This document shows positions 5,326 through 8,230 of a stretch of DNA of 8,230 nucleotides, in pieces. The stretch is from positions 1 through 8,230 of the forward strand of contig JAJCYF010000243.1 of NCBI GenBank assembly GCA_029263035.1, written 5' to 3'. The position numbers were made by a program, and so were the translations under genes. A model generated the notes under the pieces. That model made no database searches. It was given only the letters and a program-made list of their open reading frames with translations, and was not told the DNA's origin. Every line of letters starts with the position of its first letter. Position 1 is the stretch's first letter. The DNA is from Actinomycetes bacterium. Its GTDB lineage: Bacteria; Actinomycetota; CADDZG01; JAHWKV01.

Positions 5326-6086
5326 TGCCAGGACCAAACGCACCAGGAGGAGCAGCCCGTCCGGGAGGACCCGGCGGCGCCCGAGGTAGAGGTCCCGGCG
5401 GTCCCGGTGGGCGTGGCCCCGGTGGGCCCGGCGGCCGCGGTCCGGGAGGACCCGGCGGCGCAGGACGCGGCCCGGGCGGACCCGGCGGACCCGGCAGGCC
5501 CGGCGGACGCCGCGACTCAGGCCCCCGTCAGGACGACCGCAACAGCGGGTTCATCGAGCGGATCGTTGGACGTCCCCGCCGTGTGGCCAAGGTGGTCAAG
5601 GGCGGCCGTAGGTTCTCGTTCAGTGCTCTGGTGGTTGTCGGCGACGGCAACGGCCGGGTAGGCGCCGGCAAGGGCAAGGCCCGTGAGGTTCCCGCATCGA
5701 TCCAGAAGGCTTCCGAGCTTGCTCGCCGGACGATGTTCAGCGTCCCCATGGTCGGCGGAACAATTCCGCACATGGTGATCGGTGAGTCCTCGGGCGCCCG
5801 CGTCCTCCTCAAGCCCGCATCCCCCGGTACCGGCGTGATTGCCGGAGGTCCGGTGCGTGCGGTTGTCGAGGCGGCGGGCATCAAGGACATCCTGAGCAAG
5901 TCGCTGGGATCGGCCAACAAGATCAACATCGTCAACGCCACCATGGACGGCCTGCGCAAGCTGGAGCGCCCGGAGGATGTAGCCATCCGCCGCGGCAAGA
6001 CCATCGACCAGGTTTCGCCCCGCTACCTGTACGAGGTGGCCGCGCCCACCCCGGCCGGGACGCATTCAACAGGGCCGGTACAGTAA
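5325..6086 (+). CDS. rpsE: 30S ribosomal protein S5 with collagen-like Gly-Pro-Arg N-terminal extension
   Basis: S5 forms the mRNA entry pore with S3 and S4 and influences decoding accuracy. The conserved core starts near residue 74 (SGFIERIVGRPRRVAKVVKG). It includes GGRRFSFSALVVVGDGNGRVG (93-113), then KGKAREVPASIQKA, GGTIPH (144-149) and the signature RVLLKPASPGTGVIAGGPVRAV (159-180). It ends with KSLGSANKINIVNATMDGL (192-210). The first ~72 residues are extra and consist of Gly, Pro and Arg, including four RGPGGPGG units. Actinobacterial S5 commonly has a charged N-terminal extension, but this strictly periodic composition is unusual. The ATG at 5325 overlaps the rplR stop; AAAGGA lies 11 nt upstream. 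A later start is unlikely, because none with a clear Shine-Dalgarno is seen before the core. Product length is 253. Confidence 0.96.
   Translation: MPGPNAPGGAARPGGPGGARGRGPGGPGGRGPGGPGGRGPGGPGGAGRGPGGPGGPGRPGGRRDSGPRQDDRNSGFIERIVGRPRRVAKVVKGGRRFSFSALVVVGDGNGRVGAGKGKAREVPASIQKASELARRTMFSVPMVGGTIPHMVIGESSGARVLLKPASPGTGVIAGGPVRAVVEAAGIKDILSKSLGSANKINIVNATMDGLRKLERPEDVAIRRGKTIDQVSPRYLYEVAAPTPAGTHSTGPVQ
5388..5489 (+). repeat. RGPGGPGG octapeptide repeats in S5 N-terminus
   Basis: Residues 22-29, 30-37, 38-45 and 48-55 of S5 are each RGPGGPGG, with Ala-Gly before the fourth. Codons differ between units: arginine is AGA, CGT, CGC, CGC, and glycine uses GGT, GGC, GGA and GGG. The repetition is therefore preserved at protein level and is not a fresh DNA duplication. 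More GGPGG material flanks it on both sides. Confidence 0.95.
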
Positions 6087-6274
6087 TGGGTCAGATCAAG
6101 GTCACCCAGACCAAAAGCCCGGTGTCTCTGCCGAAGGATCAGGGCAGGACGCTGAAGGCTCTGGGTCTTCATCGCATGCGTGACACGGTGGAACACACCG
6201 ACAGTCCGTCGGTGCTGGGGATGGTCCACAAGGTCCGTCACCTGGTGACCGTCGAAAAGTTGGAAGGAAAGTAA
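6086..6274 (+). CDS. rpmD: 50S ribosomal protein L30
   Basis: L30 is a small 50S protein with one alpha-beta sandwich, absent in some bacteria but usual in actinobacteria. The 62-residue product begins MGQIKVTQTKSPVSLPKDQG and has the conserved RTLKALGLHRMRDTVEHTDS (21-40). The terminal segment is SVLGMVHKVRHLVTVEK. Its ATG overlaps the rpsE TAA by one base; AGGG at 6071-6074 is the probable ribosome-binding site. One base separates its TAA from the rplO TTG. Its gene end supplies GGAAGGA (6262-6268), the rplO Shine-Dalgarno. Confidence 0.97.
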   Translation: MGQIKVTQTKSPVSLPKDQGRTLKALGLHRMRDTVEHTDSPSVLGMVHKVRHLVTVEKLEGK

Positions 6275-6275
6275 G

Positions 6276-6722
6276 TTGAAACTTCACGATCTACAGCCGG
6301 CCCCCGGGTCTAAGAAGGACCGCATCCGCGTAGGACGCGGCCGCGCCGGACGCCGCGGCAAGACCGCCGGCCGAGGCACCAAGGGCGACAAGGCTCGTGG
6401 ACAGGTTCCCGCAGGCTACGAGGGCGGTCAGATGCCCCTGCACATGCGCCTTCCCAAGCTCCCGGGGTTCCGCAACCCGAACAAGATCACCTACAACGTG
6501 GTGAACCTGGACATCCTCGAGGCGTTCGACGGCACGACCATCGATCCCGAGGCACTTCGCTCCAAGGGACTGGTCCGCAAGAAGGGCCTGGTCAAGGTTC
6601 TGGGCGCAGGCGAGATCACCAAGGCGGTCACCATCAAGGCCCACGCGTTCAGTCAATCGGCTGTAGGTAAGATTGAGGCTGCTGGAGGAACTACAGAGGT
6701 TCTCTCTGTGAACGGCAAGTAG
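6276..6722 (+). CDS. rplO: 50S ribosomal protein L15
   Basis: L15 is an assembly protein of the 50S with a long basic N-terminal arm threading through 23S rRNA. The TTG start at 6276 is chosen because it yields the canonical MKLHDLQPAPGSKK and lies 7 nt after GGAAGGA; no ATG fits. The arm is rich in Gly, Arg and Lys (VGRGRAGRRGKTAGRGTKGD, 19-38), followed by EGGQMPLHMRLPKLPGF (49-65). The C-terminal signature KVLGAGEITKAVTIKAHAFS (107-126) ends with IEAAGG. At 148 residues it is of normal length. The stop codon TAG at 6720-6722 lies inside a perfect inverted repeat, and the next gene is 62 nt away, one of the widest gaps in the window. Confidence 0.98.
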   Translation: MKLHDLQPAPGSKKDRIRVGRGRAGRRGKTAGRGTKGDKARGQVPAGYEGGQMPLHMRLPKLPGFRNPNKITYNVVNLDILEAFDGTTIDPEALRSKGLVRKKGLVKVLGAGEITKAVTIKAHAFSQSAVGKIEAAGGTTEVLSVNGK

Positions 6723-6735
6723 GTAACCTACTTGC
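6715..6735 (+). promoter_or_regulatory. Perfect 10-bp inverted repeat across the rplO stop codon
   Basis: The arms GCAAGTAGGT (6715-6724) and ACCTACTTGC (6726-6735) are exact reverse complements around a single A. In RNA this gives a 9-bp stem with a UAA loop, placing the rplO stop in the 5' arm. There is no U-run after it, so it does not look like an intrinsic terminator. As DNA it could be an operator; as RNA it could mark a processing site or tune secY relative to the ribosomal genes. Confidence 0.6.
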
Positions 6736-6773
6736 GTAGCACCCGAAAGACTGTGGCGGCCCACCGGACTGAC

Positions 6774-6787
6774 AAGGGATAAATGTG
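6774..6787 (+). promoter_or_regulatory. secY ribosome-binding site and GTG start
   Basis: AAGGGA (6774-6779) precedes the GTG at 6785 by 5 nt. An ATG at 6783 overlaps it as ATGTG but is in another frame and stops after six codons, so the GTG is the start. Confidence 0.7.
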
Positions 6788-8071
6788 CTCAAAGCACTAC
6801 TGAACGCATTCAAGGTTCCTGAGCTCAGGAAGAAGATCTTCTTCACCCTGGCAATCGTTGCCGTCTACCGGTTGGGCGCGTTCATCCCCGCCCCCGGTAT
6901 CGACTACGCCGCGGCGCGCCGCCTCACCGAGTCCAGCGACAACCTGACCCGCCTGCTCAACCTCTTCTCCGGCGGCGCCCTCACCCAGCTTGCGGTGTTT
7001 GCGCTGGGGATCATGCCCTACATCACGGCCAGCATCATGATGCAGCTGCTGACCGTGGTCATCCCCAAGCTGGCGGAGTGGCAGAAGGAGGGCGAGGCCG
7101 GAACCAAAAAGATCACCCAGTGGACCCGTTACCTGACCGTGGTCCTGGCGGTCATGCAGTCCACCGGCATCGTCGTTCTTGCCGACCGGGGCGGCTTCAG
7201 GGACTCCAACAACAACCCGGTCGACCTGATTCCACAATTCACCCCGTTCCGGGTGATCCTGATTGTGATGACGCTCACCGCAGGCACCGCCCTGATCATG
7301 TGGCTGGGTGAGCAGATCACCCAGAAGGGAATCGGCAACGGCATGTCCGTGCTGATCTTTGCCAGCGTCGTCTCGGCACTGCCGGTCCAGGGATCCAACA
7401 TCCGGGCGCAGCTCGGGTGGCTGTGGTTCGGCTTCCTGATCTTCGTGGCGATCCTGATCATTGTGGCCATCGTCATCATCGAGCAGGGGCAGCGGCGGGT
7501 GCCGGTGCAGTACGCCAAACGTATGGTGGGAAGAAAGATGTACGGCGGCGGGTCGACCTACATCCCGCTGAAGATCAACCAGTCCGGCGTTATCCCCATC
7601 ATTTTCGCTTCGAGCGTGTTGTACTTCCCGGCGCTGATAGTCACCGTGATCCACTGGGCGCCCCTGCGCAGCTTCATCGAGAACCAGGTGATCGACCAGA
7701 CCTCACTGGTCCACATCACCTTCTACGGCCTGCTGGTGGTCGGGTTCGCCTATTTCTACACCGCGATCGCGTTCAACCCGGTGGACGTTGCCGACAACAT
7801 GAAGAAGTACGGCGGCTTCATCCCCGGTATCCGCCCGGGCCGGGCGACTGCGGAGCATCTGAGCTACATCCTGTCGCGCATCACGCTGCCCGGAGCGCTG
7901 TTCATCGCAACGGTTGCGATCCTGCCGAACATCGTGCTGGCGACCTTGAACGTAACCGCCCTGCCCTTCGGGGGGACCTCGATCCTCATCACCGTAGGTG
8001 TGGCCCTGGAGACGGCGAAGCAGATTGAGTCCCAGTTGCTCATGCGCCACTACGAGGGCTTCCTGAGCTAG
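6785..8071 (+). CDS. secY: Protein translocase channel subunit SecY
   Basis: SecY is the pore of the SecYEG translocon in the cytoplasmic membrane, driven by SecA or by the ribosome. The 428-residue product has the expected ten hydrophobic segments, at roughly 17-35, 70-92, 117-135, 155-174, 186-200, 212-233, 266-288, 310-331, 368-386 and 395-412. The N-terminus is MLKALLNAFKVPELRKKI. The plug region is around FSGGALTQLAVFALGIMPYI (61-80). The cytosolic loop 4 has QRRVPVQYAKR (236-246), and loop 5 has GGFIPGIRPGRAT (343-355), the SecA/ribosome contact region. The terminal LETAKQIESQLLMRHYEGFL is conserved. It sits between rplO and adk as in most bacteria, but with a 62-nt leader that may allow separate control. 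No frame break is seen. Confidence 0.99.
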   Translation: MLKALLNAFKVPELRKKIFFTLAIVAVYRLGAFIPAPGIDYAAARRLTESSDNLTRLLNLFSGGALTQLAVFALGIMPYITASIMMQLLTVVIPKLAEWQKEGEAGTKKITQWTRYLTVVLAVMQSTGIVVLADRGGFRDSNNNPVDLIPQFTPFRVILIVMTLTAGTALIMWLGEQITQKGIGNGMSVLIFASVVSALPVQGSNIRAQLGWLWFGFLIFVAILIIVAIVIIEQGQRRVPVQYAKRMVGRKMYGGGSTYIPLKINQSGVIPIIFASSVLYFPALIVTVIHWAPLRSFIENQVIDQTSLVHITFYGLLVVGFAYFYTAIAFNPVDVADNMKKYGGFIPGIRPGRATAEHLSYILSRITLPGALFIATVAILPNIVLATLNVTALPFGGTSILITVGVALETAKQIESQLLMRHYEGFLS

Positions 8072-8105
8072 TGTCCGGCTCTCCCGGGAGGTATCACGTA
8101 GGTGA

Positions 8106-8133
8106 CCACGCCCAGGATGCTCTGGGAGTGTGG
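8106..8133 (+). promoter_or_regulatory. Stem-loop overlapping the adk ribosome-binding site
   Basis: CCAC (8106-8109) pairs with GTGG (8130-8133), and CCCAG (8111-8115) pairs with CTGGG (8122-8126), leaving a small internal loop and a GATGCT apical loop. The 3' side contains both Shine-Dalgarno candidates of adk, GGGAG at 8124-8128 and part of GGGAG at 8132-8136. The stem ends 5 nt before the ATG, so folding should lower adk initiation. No U-run follows. The pairing is seen; regulation is inferred. Confidence 0.4.
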
Positions 8134-8138
8134 GAGTA

Positions 8139-8230
8139 ATGCGTATCGTGCTTCTCGGCCCCCCCGGGGCCGGTAAGGGCACGCAAGCGTCCCGGCTGGC
8201 CGAGCGCCTGGGAATCCCGCATATCGCGAC
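8139..8230 (+). CDS. adk: Adenylate kinase, N-terminal fragment (3' truncated by the window)
   Basis: Adenylate kinase interconverts ATP + AMP and two ADP in the cytosol. Only about 30 residues are visible. They start MRIVLLGPPGAGKGTQASRL, with the P-loop GPPGAGKGT (residues 7-15) that is diagnostic of the family, followed by AERLGIPHIA leading to the AMP-binding segment. The ATG at 8139 is preferred, with GGGAG at 8124-8128 about 10 nt upstream. A GTG at 8130 in the same frame would add three residues but leaves almost no Shine-Dalgarno spacing. Position directly after secY is the common bacterial arrangement. A run of seven C then four G at 8159-8169 lies in the P-loop codons. Confidence 0.95.
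   Translation, partial: MRIVLLGPPGAGKGTQASRLAERLGIPHIA

Noticed and set aside
5325..5540. Gly-Pro-rich start of rpsE as a separate gene or frameshift artefact
   Set aside because: The frame is continuous into the S5 core, the ATG overlaps the rplR stop, and the unit codons vary in a protein-preserving way.
6753..6764. Small GTGG-CGGC-CCAC hairpin in the rplO-secY gap
   Set aside because: Only four base pairs, no U-run and common in GC-rich DNA.
6783..6803. Six-codon ATG frame overlapping the secY GTG
   Set aside because: Too short to support, and it shares the same ribosome-binding site; most likely incidental, though it might slightly reduce secY initiation.
6797..7654. 285-codon minus-strand ORF opposite secY
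   Set aside because: Composition is His/Asp/Gly-rich with no domain, as expected for the antisense of a hydrophobic GC-rich gene. secY is certain on the + strand.
8081..8090. CTCCCGGGAG palindrome after secY as a terminator
   Set aside because: A palindrome without a spacer makes a poor RNA hairpin, no T-run follows, and adk continues on the same strand.

Overview
This window is a continuous run of ribosomal-protein genes, all on the + strand: the end of the S10 operon joined directly to the whole spc operon. The order is rplV (5' truncated), rpsC, rplP, rpmC, rpsQ, rplN, rplX, rplE, rpsN, rpsH, rplF, rplR, rpsE, rpmD, rplO, secY and the first codons of adk. This is the canonical bacterial order with no missing core gene. 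No transposon, tRNA, CRISPR array or phage gene is visible, and no gene-free stretch exceeds about 75 bases.

The DNA is GC-rich with strong G/C preference at third codon positions. L14, L15, S5 and L18 read like actinobacterial orthologues, S14 is the short four-cysteine (zinc) type, and L22, S3, L29 and S5 carry long low-complexity tails. I infer a GC-rich Gram-positive, most likely a member of Actinomycetota outside the well-known model genera. The class cannot be fixed by eye.

Layout: positions 2-2502 hold the S10-operon tail (L22, S3, L16, L29, S17), in which every gene overlaps or touches the next. The S17 stop overlaps the L14 GTG start, so no separate spc promoter fits there. Positions 2499-6722 hold the spc ribosomal genes, mostly overlapping or within 13 nt of each other. 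Positions 6785-8071 encode the SecY translocon channel, and adk starts at 8139. The products build both subunits, and secY co-expression couples membrane export to ribosome synthesis. Tight overlaps suggest translational coupling throughout.

Three junctions break this tight packing and are the most interesting places. Between rplN and rplX (2868-2939) there is a 72-nt insertion that is exactly a 23-codon ORF, in frame with rplN. It is bounded by two near-identical 18-nt stop/Shine-Dalgarno/start cassettes and contains a 7-nt complement to both Shine-Dalgarno copies midway. At rplO-secY a 10-bp perfect inverted repeat straddles the rplO stop codon. At secY-adk a two-part stem-loop overlaps the adk ribosome-binding site.

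At the protein level, four proteins carry added disordered tails. L22 and L29, near the peptide exit, have lysine-rich tails. S3 and S5, at the mRNA entry, have glycine/arginine-rich tails. I found no new enzymatic system; the candidate novelty is regulatory and in ribosome tail architecture.
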